The notes: generated by a model from the sequence alone, not told the origin. DNA of 64,000 nt from Cyclobacteriaceae bacterium (GCA_020436085.1 JAGQYM010000003.1:1-64000), one strand, 5' to 3'. Positions 33,441 through 41,196 are shown, numbered from the stretch's first letter. Made by a program: numbers and translations.

Positions 33441-33908
33441 GTGAATAACCCCATCAATCGAGACAAAGCGCTTCAGCCTCTTAGCCGGGAGCATCATCAA
33501 AGCTTATTGCTTTGTTGGAAGATCAGAACCGGGTTCAGGAAGAATGTTGAAGTAAGTCTAATAAAATCTTATGTTGACTGGTTTTATAAAAATCATGTGC
33601 AATCACATTTCGAATTGGAAGAAAAGCATGTATTCTCTATACTAGGGAAAGAGCATGAATTAGTGAAGAGAGCCTTAGCAGAGCATCGAAAACTAAGACG
33701 GCTATTTAAAGAAGAAAATGAAGTAGTTAAAAATCTTGGACTAATTGAGGAGAAACTGGAGGCGCATATACGTTTTGAGGAGCGGATACTTTTTAATGAG
33801 ATCCAAAAAATGGCGACAAGAAAGGAACTGAAGGAAATGGAACTATTACATATGGGGTCGGATAGCCTTAAGAAACCTCAAGAATGGAAGAACGAATTCT
33901 GGAAATAG
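33441..33908 (+). CDS. Hemerythrin HHE-domain protein
   Basis: 155 residues starting at GTG 33441 (NNPINRDKALQPLSREHHQSLLLCW). His and Glu ligands follow at the family spacing: HFELEEKHVFSIL, EHRKLRRLF, HIRFEERILFNEI. It would bind a di-iron centre and sense or carry O2/NO. An ATG two codons upstream in another frame is not usable. It belongs to the same run as RIC, 28 nt upstream. Confidence 0.88.
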   Translation: MNNPINRDKALQPLSREHHQSLLLCWKIRTGFRKNVEVSLIKSYVDWFYKNHVQSHFELEEKHVFSILGKEHELVKRALAEHRKLRRLFKEENEVVKNLGLIEEKLEAHIRFEERILFNEIQKMATRKELKEMELLHMGSDSLKKPQEWKNEFWK

Positions 33909-33917
33909 TGTGCATGT

Positions 33918-34259
33918 ATGAAAATAAGGCGTGAATTTGATATCAGCTTTACTGTATTTCTGCAAACCGAAAAGCACACCATTGTGACCTATCAGGGAGA
34001 ATATCGTAATCTGATGGCGTTACTATATGACAAATTCTATATTGAAGACTTTGGAGAATGTAAAGGGATAGGCCGATGCGGTACATGTCATATCCATATC
34101 CTCAATAGTGTCGATTTAATATTAAGCAAAGCAAAAGCCGGAAATGAAAATACAACACTAGGCAAAATGAATTGTGTGCAATGGAATAGCCGGTTAGCAT
34201 GCCAGATAATCATTGATAAAAATTTAGATGGTGTACAGATTGAGTTTGAGACTATCTAA
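33918..34259 (+). CDS. 2Fe-2S ferredoxin-type protein
   Basis: 113 residues. Cys ligands are visible as ECKGIGRCGTCHIHIL (C-x5-C-x2-C) and RLACQI near residue 95, the plant-type [2Fe-2S] ligand pattern. The N-terminal beta hairpin (DISFTVFLQTEKHTIVTYQGEYRNLMALLYD) also fits. It could deliver electrons to RIC, hemerythrin or the TDO-like protein; that pairing is inference. It is the last gene of the run. Confidence 0.9.
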   Translation: MKIRREFDISFTVFLQTEKHTIVTYQGEYRNLMALLYDKFYIEDFGECKGIGRCGTCHIHILNSVDLILSKAKAGNENTTLGKMNCVQWNSRLACQIIIDKNLDGVQIEFETI

Positions 34260-34276
34260 CAGCATACTTAACGTGT

Positions 34277-34329
34277 CTGCTGCCGTCCTGGAGGAAGTCT
34301 TGGGCAAATAGAATTGTTCCAGGCAGCAG
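34277..34329 (+). terminator. Bulged stem-loop after the ferredoxin gene
   Basis: CTGCTGC (34277-34283) pairs with GCAGCAG (34323-34329) and CTGGA (34288-34292) with TCCAG (34318-34322), with a CGTC bulge and a 25-nt loop. No U-run follows, so a simple intrinsic terminator is not certain; an RNA structure or protein-binding site is possible. Confidence 0.4.
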
Positions 34330-34381
34330 TTGCTGGATTCGGTTTACAATCTTGTCTTTACGGAAATACTTCGGATGTCCA

Positions 34382-34413
34382 TTGTCACAAAAAATTACAC
34401 CTTTTTGTGACAA
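34382..34413. repeat. 12-bp inverted repeat
   Basis: TTGTCACAAAAA (34382-34393) and TTTTTGTGACAA (34402-34413) pair perfectly over 12 bp with an 8-nt loop. The GTCACAAAA half recurs at 34435, so this may be a cluster of binding sites or a hairpin RNA. Confidence 0.6.
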
Positions 34414-34963
34414 AACCAGTGGTTAGTCACAAAATCATCGAATTTTTGCGATTCCATATTAGGTTTCTGAAGGGGGCAATGGAACATTGGGTAATTTTAC
34501 TCAATATGTTGAGTAGAATGTAATACATCAGGTTATAGCCTGAAAATGAGCCGGTTTTTATCAGATTTAACTTGATAGTTTCTTCGACACAGTTAAACCA
34601 TCGTTTACACCATCAACGAACAACGGAACCAACTTTTCCAACTCCCTGAGCACTAATCCGACTCCCCGTCAACATTAAGTCAACTCAACGTGAACATGCT
34701 TGGTCGTGTCCTTCGTTCTTCCGGCTCGAAAAGCCAATTCATTTAAAATCCAAAATAATCCTTCATAAACCTTAACAATCCTTCATAACCCTTCACAATC
34801 GTTAACCCTCCGCTGAAGGCTGATCTACATTTACAAAAAAGAAAACGGCATGTGAGGTAACTGAAGTTCTCGCCTTCAGAGGGAAGATTTGAAATGGATT
34901 GGAAGAGATCGATCAAATCAGGAGGCAAGATTAAGTAAGTAAATGATTTAAATTATTAAGGTT

Positions 34964-35161
34964 ATGAGAACCAGAAATTTCTTAGTGCCACAAGATTTAA
35001 TCTTCGAATTTGTAGAAGCCATCGAAGAAAATGACTTCGCCAATCACATCGTAGGAATAACAGCAGAGAGTGAGATTGAAATCAGCATTGGCTATAACAC
35101 CGATGAACGAAAGGTGGTCAACGAACTTCAAGATATGATTGATGAACACAACTATGATTAG
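34964..35161 (+). CDS. Small acidic protein, tail cut by an in-frame TAG
   Basis: 65 residues: RTRNFLVPQDLIFEFVEAIEENDFANHIVGITAESEIEISIGYN, then DERKVVNELQDMIDEHNYD and TAG. After the TAG the same frame reads DDDEDED and then TAA at 35183-35185. The stop therefore separates an acidic tail that looks like a natural ending. A recent nonsense mutation or a tolerated readthrough are both possible. No family was recognised. Confidence 0.6.
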   Translation: MRTRNFLVPQDLIFEFVEAIEENDFANHIVGITAESEIEISIGYNTDERKVVNELQDMIDEHNYD

Positions 35162-35268
35162 GATGATGACGAAGATGAGGATTAAATTTTAACGCTGCTG
35201 TTCATAGAGGCACCTGTTCATAGCAAGTGTTTCTTTTTTTAAGTAAAGTGCAGAATGATTCGTGATGT

Positions 35269-35460
35269 ATGGAGAGAGTTAAAAAATTATCAATTGCCCA
35301 TTGCAAGAAAATCCTTGAATCAAGTGGCAAAAAGTATTCCGATGAGGAAACAGAAAAAATCAGAGATTTACTTTACAAACTTGGTGAATTGGATTACCGT
35401 ATATCAATGGATATGAACAAAAGTGATAATTCTACCTGCGAACTAAATAAAGCTGCATAG
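35269..35460 (+). CDS. Small protein preceding the recombinase
   Basis: 63 residues. The first half (KLSIAHCKKILESSGKKYSDEETEKIRDLLYKLGELDY) is a helical unit common in small proteins upstream of Bacteroidota recombinase genes. It lies 39 nt before the serine recombinase and on the same strand, so it may be an accessory of the element. No further function can be assigned. Confidence 0.65.
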   Translation: MERVKKLSIAHCKKILESSGKKYSDEETEKIRDLLYKLGELDYRISMDMNKSDNSTCELNKAA

Positions 35461-35499
35461 TATTTGCTTTATTTCATTTACCTTCCTTAATTCCACAAT

Positions 35500-37044
35500 A
35501 TGAAAAAGGTAGTCCTTTATGTTCGTGTATCCACTGATGAACAAGCTAGATTAGGCTATAGCCTGGGTCATCAGGAAATGGTGCTTACAAAATTTTCAGA
35601 GCTAAAAGAGTTTGAAGTAGTCAGTATATTCAGAGAAGACCATTCAGCTAAAAACTTTGAACGGCCTGAATACAAAAAGCTTTTCAAATTCTGCAAAACC
35701 CATAAAAAGGAAATTGATTTCGTGTTGATTACTAAATGGGATCGTTTCTCTCGCAATCAACGCGATGCCCTTCAAGAGATAAAATCCTTTAGTGATTTAG
35801 GAATTGAGGTGAACGCTGCGGAGCAATGGATTGACTTTTCCATTCCACACAACAAAATGATGCTGTCCATTTATCTCACCATTCCGGAGATTGATAACGA
35901 TGTGCGCGGAATTAATACGAGGATGGGAATGCGAAGAAGCTTGAAGGAAGGTCGGTGGACAGGTGTTGCGCCTATTGGTTACAAGAACGATCGCGATCAC
36001 CTAAAGAAACCCATCTTAATTCCAAGTGATAAAGCTCCTTTAATACTTGAATCCTTTGAATTGTTTGCCACCGGACTTTACGATAAAGAAGAGCTACGCA
36101 GAATAATGAACAAAAAGGGGTTGATATTAAGTAAAAGTCAATTCCCGAAAATGCTGGAGAACTCACTTTATATCGGAAAGATTTTCATTCCAGAGTTTAA
36201 AGGTGAGGATGCGCAGCAAGTGGAGGGGCTTCATGAACCAATCGTGCCTGAAGAATTATTCAATAAGGTTCAATGGATGCTAAAGTCAAATCAGAGCCAA
36301 CGCAAGTTGTACGAAAAGCTTAATGATGTGACTCCGTTAAGAGCTTTAATCACATGTAGCAAGTGTGGCGGGAAGCTAACCAGTAGTGCCTCTAAAGGTA
36401 GAAGTCGTTACTATACTTACTACCATTGTAGAAATGGCTGTACAGAAAGAATTCCTGCTGAACAAGCTCATGAAGCATTGTTGAATTACTTTGATGAGGT
36501 TGCCGTTAAACCAGAGATTGAGAAACTTTATCTGGACGTGATGGGTACCATCTTCAAAGCGAATGAGTCAAATCGTGAGCAAGAGATTAGTGGGCTGAAA
36601 GAAAATCTATCCGGTGCAAACAAGAAATTAGCATCGCTAGAAGAAAAATATGTACTCAATGAAATTGAACGTGATAGTTATTCTTTCATGAAGCCACGAT
36701 TCAAAGACGAAATATCAAAGCTCAAGGAAAAGTTAAGCGATCTTGAATCGAAAGAAACAAACTATACGCGGTATCTGAATTCCGGAATTACACTATTACA
36801 GAACCTCAGTTATTATTATGAGGCAGCCAGTTTACCAAACAAACAGAAACTCATTGGTTCAATTTTCCCGGAAAATTTGATCATCGAAAATGGCAAGTGT
36901 CGAACCGCCCGTGAGAATGAAGTAATCCGCGTTTTAAAGGGATTTGAGCAGGATTTTACAAAGGAAAGACCGAGAAATTCTCGGCCTTTCCGGTCTGGTA
37001 GCCCCGACAGGAATCGAACCTGTATCTTCAGAATCGGAATCTGA
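35500..37044 (+). CDS. Large serine recombinase
   Basis: 514 residues. The resolvase domain has catalytic Ser11 in LYVRVSTDEQARLGYSLGHQ and Arg residues in KWDRFSRNQRDAL. The Recombinase domain follows (GRWTGVAPIGYKNDRDHLKKPI...), then a zinc ribbon (CSKCGGKLTSS...YYHCRNGC) and a long coiled coil (about 355-425). Such proteins integrate or excise mobile DNA. The last 20 or so residues (RPFRSGSPDRNRTCIFRIGI) are translated from the antisense of the tRNA-Arg gene, so the natural end has been replaced by, or adjoins, the target tRNA. It is the likely integrase of the island. Confidence 0.92.
   Translation: MKKVVLYVRVSTDEQARLGYSLGHQEMVLTKFSELKEFEVVSIFREDHSAKNFERPEYKKLFKFCKTHKKEIDFVLITKWDRFSRNQRDALQEIKSFSDLGIEVNAAEQWIDFSIPHNKMMLSIYLTIPEIDNDVRGINTRMGMRRSLKEGRWTGVAPIGYKNDRDHLKKPILIPSDKAPLILESFELFATGLYDKEELRRIMNKKGLILSKSQFPKMLENSLYIGKIFIPEFKGEDAQQVEGLHEPIVPEELFNKVQWMLKSNQSQRKLYEKLNDVTPLRALITCSKCGGKLTSSASKGRSRYYTYYHCRNGCTERIPAEQAHEALLNYFDEVAVKPEIEKLYLDVMGTIFKANESNREQEISGLKENLSGANKKLASLEEKYVLNEIERDSYSFMKPRFKDEISKLKEKLSDLESKETNYTRYLNSGITLLQNLSYYYEAASLPNKQKLIGSIFPENLIIENGKCRTARENEVIRVLKGFEQDFTKERPRNSRPFRSGSPDRNRTCIFRIGI
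36963..36991 (-). terminator. Hairpin behind tRNA-Arg
   Basis: GGAAAG (36963-36968) pairs with CTTTCC, and CCGAGA with TCTCGG around a 3-nt loop, with one A/C mismatch in between. It follows the 3' end of tRNA-Arg on the - strand and is read as its terminator, although only short T-rich sequence follows. It lies inside the 3' coding part of the recombinase. Confidence 0.6.
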
Positions 37045-37070
37045 AATACTATCCATTGTACTACGGAGCC
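36996..37070 (-). tRNA. tRNA-Arg (anticodon CCG)
   Basis: On the - strand the 75 nt start GGCTCCGTAGTACAATGG and end GTTCGAATCCTGTCGGGGCTA with CCA encoded. The acceptor stem GGCTCCG/CGGGGCT pairs with two G-U. The anticodon arm is TCAGA-TTCCGAT-TCTGA, giving anticodon CCG (codon CGG). The T-arm is ACAGG-TTCGAAT-CCTGT. The recombinase ORF runs in antisense over its 3' half, and the GIY-YIG gene ends in its 5' end. The tRNA itself is intact. Confidence 0.95.
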
Positions 37071-37073
37071 AAA
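37036..37073. repeat. 38-bp direct repeat, copy 1 (inside tRNA-Arg)
   Basis: The 38 bases from 37036 to 37073 are identical to 37340-37377. They comprise the 5' half of tRNA-Arg plus AAA. The copies are 304 bp apart and flank the GIY-YIG gene. Confidence 0.95.
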
Positions 37074-37303
37074 ATTCTTTTCAAATATTCTTTCCCGGAT
37101 CCACTCTTATAATACTTTTCTTGTTTTCGTGCTGATAGCCAGTCAGGAAAAATCTCTTGATGAACTAGTCGCCACGGACGCAAACCCTTGGTATATCTAT
37201 TCTTTCCTTGACTATGATCTCGTAGTCTAACCTCGACTTGTTTGCAGATACCCACGTACAGGTCGCCATTTAATTCGCTCTTTATGACATACAAATATAT
37301 CAT
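37061..37303 (-). CDS. GIY-YIG (URI-type) nuclease, 80 residues
   Basis: ATG 37303 to TAG 37061. The start is IYLYVIKSELNGDLYVGICK, the GIY-YIG core with Tyr (LYVI) and YVGI. The Arg follows in VEVRLRDHSQGKNRYTKGLRPWRLVHQE and the Glu/Lys part in ARKQEKYYKSGSGKEYLKRILAP. Small free-standing nucleases of this type are common in Bacteroidota. The last codons and the stop are supplied by the first ten bases of tRNA-Arg (GGCTCCGTAG). Upstream lies a broken copy of the same tRNA. This looks like a very compact mobile unit using the tRNA as target. Confidence 0.88.
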   Translation of the reverse strand: MIYLYVIKSELNGDLYVGICKQVEVRLRDHSQGKNRYTKGLRPWRLVHQEIFPDWLSARKQEKYYKSGSGKEYLKRILAP

Positions 37304-37311
37304 TTACCCCA

Positions 37312-37374
37312 TCAGAATCCCTGCCTGCCGGCAGGCAGGGGAATCTGAAATACTATCCATTGTACTACGGAGCC
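37312..37374 (-). pseudogene. Broken tRNA-Arg copy with palindromic insert in anticodon loop
   Basis: The - strand repeats tRNA-Arg from base 1 (37374) through the anticodon 5' strand TTTCAGATTCC. It then has 20 bases CCTGCCTGCCGGCAGGCAGG (37321-37340, a perfect palindrome) and resumes with GATTCTGA, the other anticodon strand. After that it differs from the tRNA. It is a partial copy, about 43 nt, interrupted in the loop between TTCC and GATT. Confidence 0.85.
37319..37340. repeat. GC-rich palindromic repeat, copy A
   Basis: Palindrome with perfect 11-bp arms, CCCTGCCTGCC and GGCAGGCAGGG, with no loop. The core is related to the one at 41335-41355, which has one base fewer in the centre. 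Both interrupt a tRNA-like stem-loop. Confidence 0.9.
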
Positions 37375-37377
37375 AAA
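37340..37377. repeat. 38-bp direct repeat, copy 2 (tRNA-Arg 5' half)
   Basis: Identical to 37036-37073. It is the first half of a tRNA-Arg gene, including AAA before the start of the transcript. It marks the outer end of the 304-bp GIY-YIG unit. Confidence 0.95.
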
Positions 37378-37427
37378 GGAAAGTGCAAATTTAACTATTC
37401 CTGATTTACACGACCAGCCAGCTTAGA

Positions 37428-40400
37428 CTATCTGACAACTAATTTCTGAACAGAAATCGAGGAGTTACCAATCAACCGAACGATATAAACCCCGGTCGCC
37501 AGTCTGCTATCCGGGCTTATTTGCAACCCAATCTGCTTTTCCCGCGGTGGCAGTAACTGACGGAAGACCACAACCCCGGTAGACGAAACAACCTCAATGG
37601 CTAATGGCTCTACAGAATCACCCTGCCTATAAATGCTGAATAGACCACCATCGGAAGGGTTGGGTGAAATGGAAACGCCCGTCAGTTGATCATCAATCTC
37701 AATTTTCCGAATAGGTGAAAATGAATAAGCGCCATCAAAATCGACCTGGCGAAGCCGGTAATATGACCTCCCCCCGACCGGGCTAACATCTGTGAATGAA
37801 TACTGTGAGGAAAACGAAACTGTTCCAGCTCCTTTGGTTGTTCCGAGGCTCTCGAAATTTTCTCCATCGCTCGAACGCTCTACAACAAAGTAGTCGTTGT
37901 TAAGTTCGCTTTCAGTTCTCCAGTTGAGCCTAACCACCTGAGACTGATAATTGGCCTCGAAAGCAACCAACTGCACCGGCAACGGTGTGGTAAAGCTTGT
38001 TGTACCAACAGTAATAAAATCGTTGTGCTGAAGATTCACACCAGACACGGTAAAATTTGAACCGACCAATGTTCCCGTCAGAGGCGCGACATCATTGTCG
38101 CTAAAGCCATCTCCATCTCTATCAATTAACATTCTCAAATCAGATTGCGATTTGCTTCCAGGAACTGCACTCAGGTCAAAGGTTATATCAACAGCTCCTA
38201 CATCGCCTGTTTCGGCCATCTTCCACACCCGACTTAACCTGCGCAAAATCAACGCACCGTCCACATCAACAGTGTTTGGACTGGTCATGCTTCCATTGTT
38301 GCTACCCCACACAAGAAACTCCAGGTCAGTCAGATTAGTTGGGTTTTGAATTGTTACCACCGATCCTGTATTCACGCTCCGGGATTGTGTCTGGTTTAGT
38401 TTGGATACGTCATCGCGACCAATTCCTGCGATATCAAACCTATAGGTACTGTGCGTGGTCGTAGTGGGATACACCACAGTGCCATCAGATGCCGTGTAAT
38501 TGGTCAATGATGACTGATCGAGTGTGATCCCATATTTTATGGCCAGATAGCTATTGATCAGATTGCGCTGAGTGGCATTGAGATCGCTGTTATAAAAAAC
38601 GAACTCTGCAAAATCTCCGTTATACCCCTTGTCCCCATCATAGTGTGCACCAATTCTCAGGTTTGGTAAGGTCATTGATCCATCAGTGTCCGATCCTGTA
38701 GCAGCTTCCTGGTTTCCATTGTAGTACATTCCATATCTCACGCCATAGTCACGATAGTACCCGACAAGTTGTGGTGCTGTGAGGCTGGCTGAAGATGTAG
38801 TGGATATCCCCCCTAAGCCCCCACCGCTATCGTTGCGTTTCTGGTAACCAAAATTGCCAGGTGTCACTAATTTAAATCCAGCTAGCGGGTTGCCCGAGGG
38901 TGATCCGCTATTTCGATCAATAATATATCCACCAGCACCATCACTCACCGAGCCTGCGTTGGCTACACTCGATGGCCGCAGTACAGCAATGAAATTGAGA
39001 TCACTTGATGAGGCGACACCCATTGCACCAAAATCTAAAAATTTATGTGTAGCTCCTCCAGAGGTGAAACGAAGCACGGGATTTGAATTGAAGACGTTTG
39101 TAACGAACGTTGGCCGATTACCGGCAGTGTTTTGCGTTACGTTGTAAGTCGCTGTTCCTTGATTATGCCATTGCTGCACAGTCTGTCCATTGGTAGCCAA
39201 GGTTGACCCGGCATCCACATAAGCACTCATGTCAGCGCGAAGCCAAACGACAGCGCCCGCCACGCCACCTGGCCCAGGTACCTTATCAGTTGCTAGCGTG
39301 AAGTAATCATTGTTGTTAATGGAAGCCAATGTAAACGATACCACACTTCCTACTATTGATCGACCAGTGGTGTGTGCGGTAGCGTCACTGAAATTTCCGT
39401 CACTATCGATTAGAAGCGCAAACTTGCTAGGGTCGGAAGTGTCGATGCCCAATGTCGACAAATCGAAACTCACAGACACCGTTCCCACATCATTGGTTTC
39501 AGCAGCTCTCCATACTCGGGTAAGTCGGTTTGCATATCCAGCTGGTGTGTTGTTGGAATTCCAGATGACCGGGGAATTGTGACCCCAAATCAAAAAGTCA
39601 CCGTCATCAAGCGATGAAGGCGAAGACACAGTCATAATACTCAAATTGTTTTGACTACGAGATGTGGCATGATTTAAACCGGATGCATTGTCCCGACCAA
39701 TACCCGCTATGTCGTTGTCATACGCATCATGACTCGTGAGAGCTGGATAAATCACTGTACCGGCTGACGACACATAATTAGTGCCCGTAGTTTGATCCAG
39801 GGTTATGCCATATTTGATCGCCAGATACGATTCAATCTTTGCCCGATCTGTAGAGGACATGTTGGCATTATAAACCACCATCTCCGCAAGATCTCCGTTC
39901 AGCCCTCCATTTGTAGTACTGGTGTGTCTCCCTACGCGAAGCGTTGGTCCAGTCAACGTACCCCCATCATCCCCACTTGTTCCGTTGGTAACTCCATTTA
40001 AAAACAATCCATATTCTGTTCCGGAGTTTCGATAGAAATCTACGATTGCAAACGCGGACGTAGTTGCAGAAGCAGTTGACACTGGACCTCCAAGTCCCGA
40101 CCCATTGTTATTTCTCTTTTGAAGAAAATACTTGTTGGTATTCACCATTTTAAAAGAGGTGAGTTCATTTGTCGCAGAGGTACGGTCGATAATATATGTA
40201 CCACTTCCATCAGAAGTTCCCCCGGCTGTGAAGCTTGATTGCTTCAGTACAATAAAGAAATAAAAACTACCCGTAATACCTGGAGCAGCACCTGCATCTA
40301 CAAACTGATTGGTAGAAAAACGAAGTACAGGATAGCCGTTGATAATATTTGTTCTGAAAATGGGTCTGTTGCCACCAGTACCCTGCGTGGCATTATTTCC

Positions 40401-40586
40401 CACGGCACTCTGGTCATTCCATCTTGCAACGGCATCGCCATCGGCAGCAGCTGAGAGGGAGGGATTAAGTACACCAGCATCTGCCTTGAGCCACCATCTT
40501 AAACTAGAAGAAACTCCACCGGGGCTCTGCGCCTCCGCCACAAAGGCCAGCAAAAGAAGCAACAAGAAGGAAAAAATTGCCCTCAT
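37428..40586 (-). CDS. Large secreted protein with two LamG-like repeats and T9SS sorting domain
   Basis: 1052 residues with a signal peptide (FSFLLLLLLAFVAEAQ). Two long similar units of about 400 residues follow. Unit 1 begins SSSLRWWLKADAGVLNP and unit 2 VAGAVVWLRADMSAYVDAG. Both contain ARWNDQSA/QQWHNQGT, NPVLRF-type strands, NGDLAEMVVYNANMS.../NGDFAEFVFYNSDLN... and ESYLAIKYGITLDQTTGTNYV / NSYLAIKYGITLDQSSLTNYT, which are LamG-like. A fibronectin-like stretch (LNWRTESELNNDYFVVERSSDGENFESLG) and a C-terminal T9SS sorting domain (VSISPNPSDGGLF...LATGVYIVRLIG...SVQKLVVR) end it. It is exported by type IX secretion; adhesion or polymer binding is inferred. Confidence 0.9.
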   Translation of the reverse strand: MRAIFSFLLLLLLAFVAEAQSPGGVSSSLRWWLKADAGVLNPSLSAAADGDAVARWNDQSAVGNNATQGTGGNRPIFRTNIINGYPVLRFSTNQFVDAGAAPGITGSFYFFIVLKQSSFTAGGTSDGSGTYIIDRTSATNELTSFKMVNTNKYFLQKRNNNGSGLGGPVSTASATTSAFAIVDFYRNSGTEYGLFLNGVTNGTSGDDGGTLTGPTLRVGRHTSTTNGGLNGDLAEMVVYNANMSSTDRAKIESYLAIKYGITLDQTTGTNYVSSAGTVIYPALTSHDAYDNDIAGIGRDNASGLNHATSRSQNNLSIMTVSSPSSLDDGDFLIWGHNSPVIWNSNNTPAGYANRLTRVWRAAETNDVGTVSVSFDLSTLGIDTSDPSKFALLIDSDGNFSDATAHTTGRSIVGSVVSFTLASINNNDYFTLATDKVPGPGGVAGAVVWLRADMSAYVDAGSTLATNGQTVQQWHNQGTATYNVTQNTAGNRPTFVTNVFNSNPVLRFTSGGATHKFLDFGAMGVASSSDLNFIAVLRPSSVANAGSVSDGAGGYIIDRNSGSPSGNPLAGFKLVTPGNFGYQKRNDSGGGLGGISTTSSASLTAPQLVGYYRDYGVRYGMYYNGNQEAATGSDTDGSMTLPNLRIGAHYDGDKGYNGDFAEFVFYNSDLNATQRNLINSYLAIKYGITLDQSSLTNYTASDGTVVYPTTTTHSTYRFDIAGIGRDDVSKLNQTQSRSVNTGSVVTIQNPTNLTDLEFLVWGSNNGSMTSPNTVDVDGALILRRLSRVWKMAETGDVGAVDITFDLSAVPGSKSQSDLRMLIDRDGDGFSDNDVAPLTGTLVGSNFTVSGVNLQHNDFITVGTTSFTTPLPVQLVAFEANYQSQVVRLNWRTESELNNDYFVVERSSDGENFESLGTTKGAGTVSFSSQYSFTDVSPVGGRSYYRLRQVDFDGAYSFSPIRKIEIDDQLTGVSISPNPSDGGLFSIYRQGDSVEPLAIEVVSSTGVVVFRQLLPPREKQIGLQISPDSRLATGVYIVRLIGNSSISVQKLVVR

Positions 40587-41005
40587 AGTTTTATCTAATC
40601 TGTAAATATAAATAAAAATGCATCAGCACATGCGTTTCAGCATATAGCGATGGCATCATCATCATTTTTTTAATTCAATAATAGATAGTTGAAGTACTTA
40701 TTGAAGTCGTCAACAGGTACTGATTACCTCCGACAAATCTGATTTGACACCAAAAATGATGCTATCAACAGGAAAATTCATTTTAAAACAGAAAAAAAAT
40801 TCAACGAGTCAATCTGCGACTACAAATAGAAAAATCAACGAATACGATTCGTATGCAGCGATTATGAAAGAATAAATTGCATTTCATTTTTTTGCTCGTG
40901 ATGCACGAAGAGAAGTTAACAACTTGATTCTTTGTTTTTTTATTCTAATGTTATTTACTTCAAAGTGTATTATACTAATAATGTTTAACTAAAAACACAA
41001 AAGCT
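40587..41005. other. 419-nt intergenic region
   Basis: The two flanking genes diverge, so both promoters should be here. TTTG stands at 40931-40934, but no TAnnTTTG lies at the right distance. No further gene, RNA or repeat was seen. The sequence is AT-rich. Confidence 0.4.
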
Positions 41006-41149
41006 ATGGCAAAGAAAGCTAAGAAAGCAGCGAAGAAGAAAGCTGCTAAAAGAAGACCAGCTAAAAAGAAAGCTGCAAAGAAGAAAGCTGCTAAAAAAAG
41101 ACCAGCTAAAAAGGCTAAGAAAAAAGCAGCGAAGAAAAAGAAAAGATGA
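41006..41149 (+). CDS. Lysine-rich histone H1-like protein, 47 residues
   Basis: ATG 41006 to TGA 41147. The protein consists almost only of Lys, Ala, Arg and Pro, with repeats of AKKKAAKK and (K/R)RPAKK, and ends AAKKKKR. This is the composition of histone H1-like DNA-binding tails (Hc1/AlgP type) that compact DNA in bacteria. A perfect terminator follows at 41165. Its shortness makes it easy to miss, and the antisense strand shows an artefactual Phe/Ser/Leu-rich frame over it. Confidence 0.85.
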   Translation: MAKKAKKAAKKKAAKRRPAKKKAAKKKAAKKRPAKKAKKKAAKKKKR

Positions 41150-41164
41150 GCCTAATGCTCTAGC

Positions 41165-41196
41165 AAAAAAGGTTAGCAAATTGCTAACCTTTTTTA
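41165..41196 (+). terminator. Intrinsic terminator of the H1-like gene
   Basis: GGTTAGC (41171-41177) pairs with GCTAACC (41183-41189) around AAATT, flanked by A6 and T6. It lies 15 nt after the stop of the lysine-rich gene. The A-rich flank also makes it usable on the other strand. Confidence 0.9.

Larger units (their letters stand above)
34260..34963. other. 704-nt region without a gene; contains hairpins
   Basis: No coding frame with natural composition was found. It contains the hairpins at 34277 and 34382, a third TAGTCACAAAAT that resembles one arm of the second (34433-34444), and a small hairpin near 34530 (TCAGG-TTATAG-CCTGA). The left part probably terminates the ferredoxin operon. 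The rest may be a decayed gene or hold a small RNA. Confidence 0.5.

Noticed and set aside
34314..34523. 69-codon open frame on +
   Set aside because: It runs through the hairpins and has no family pattern or start context.
36944..37135. 63-codon open frame on + over the tRNA
   Set aside because: It reads through tRNA-Arg antisense (TGIEPVSSESESE), a well-known type of false gene.
40985..41179. Phe/Ser/Leu-rich open frame on the - strand
   Set aside because: It is the antisense of the lysine-rich gene at 41006 and its flanks, including the terminator; composition is an artefact.
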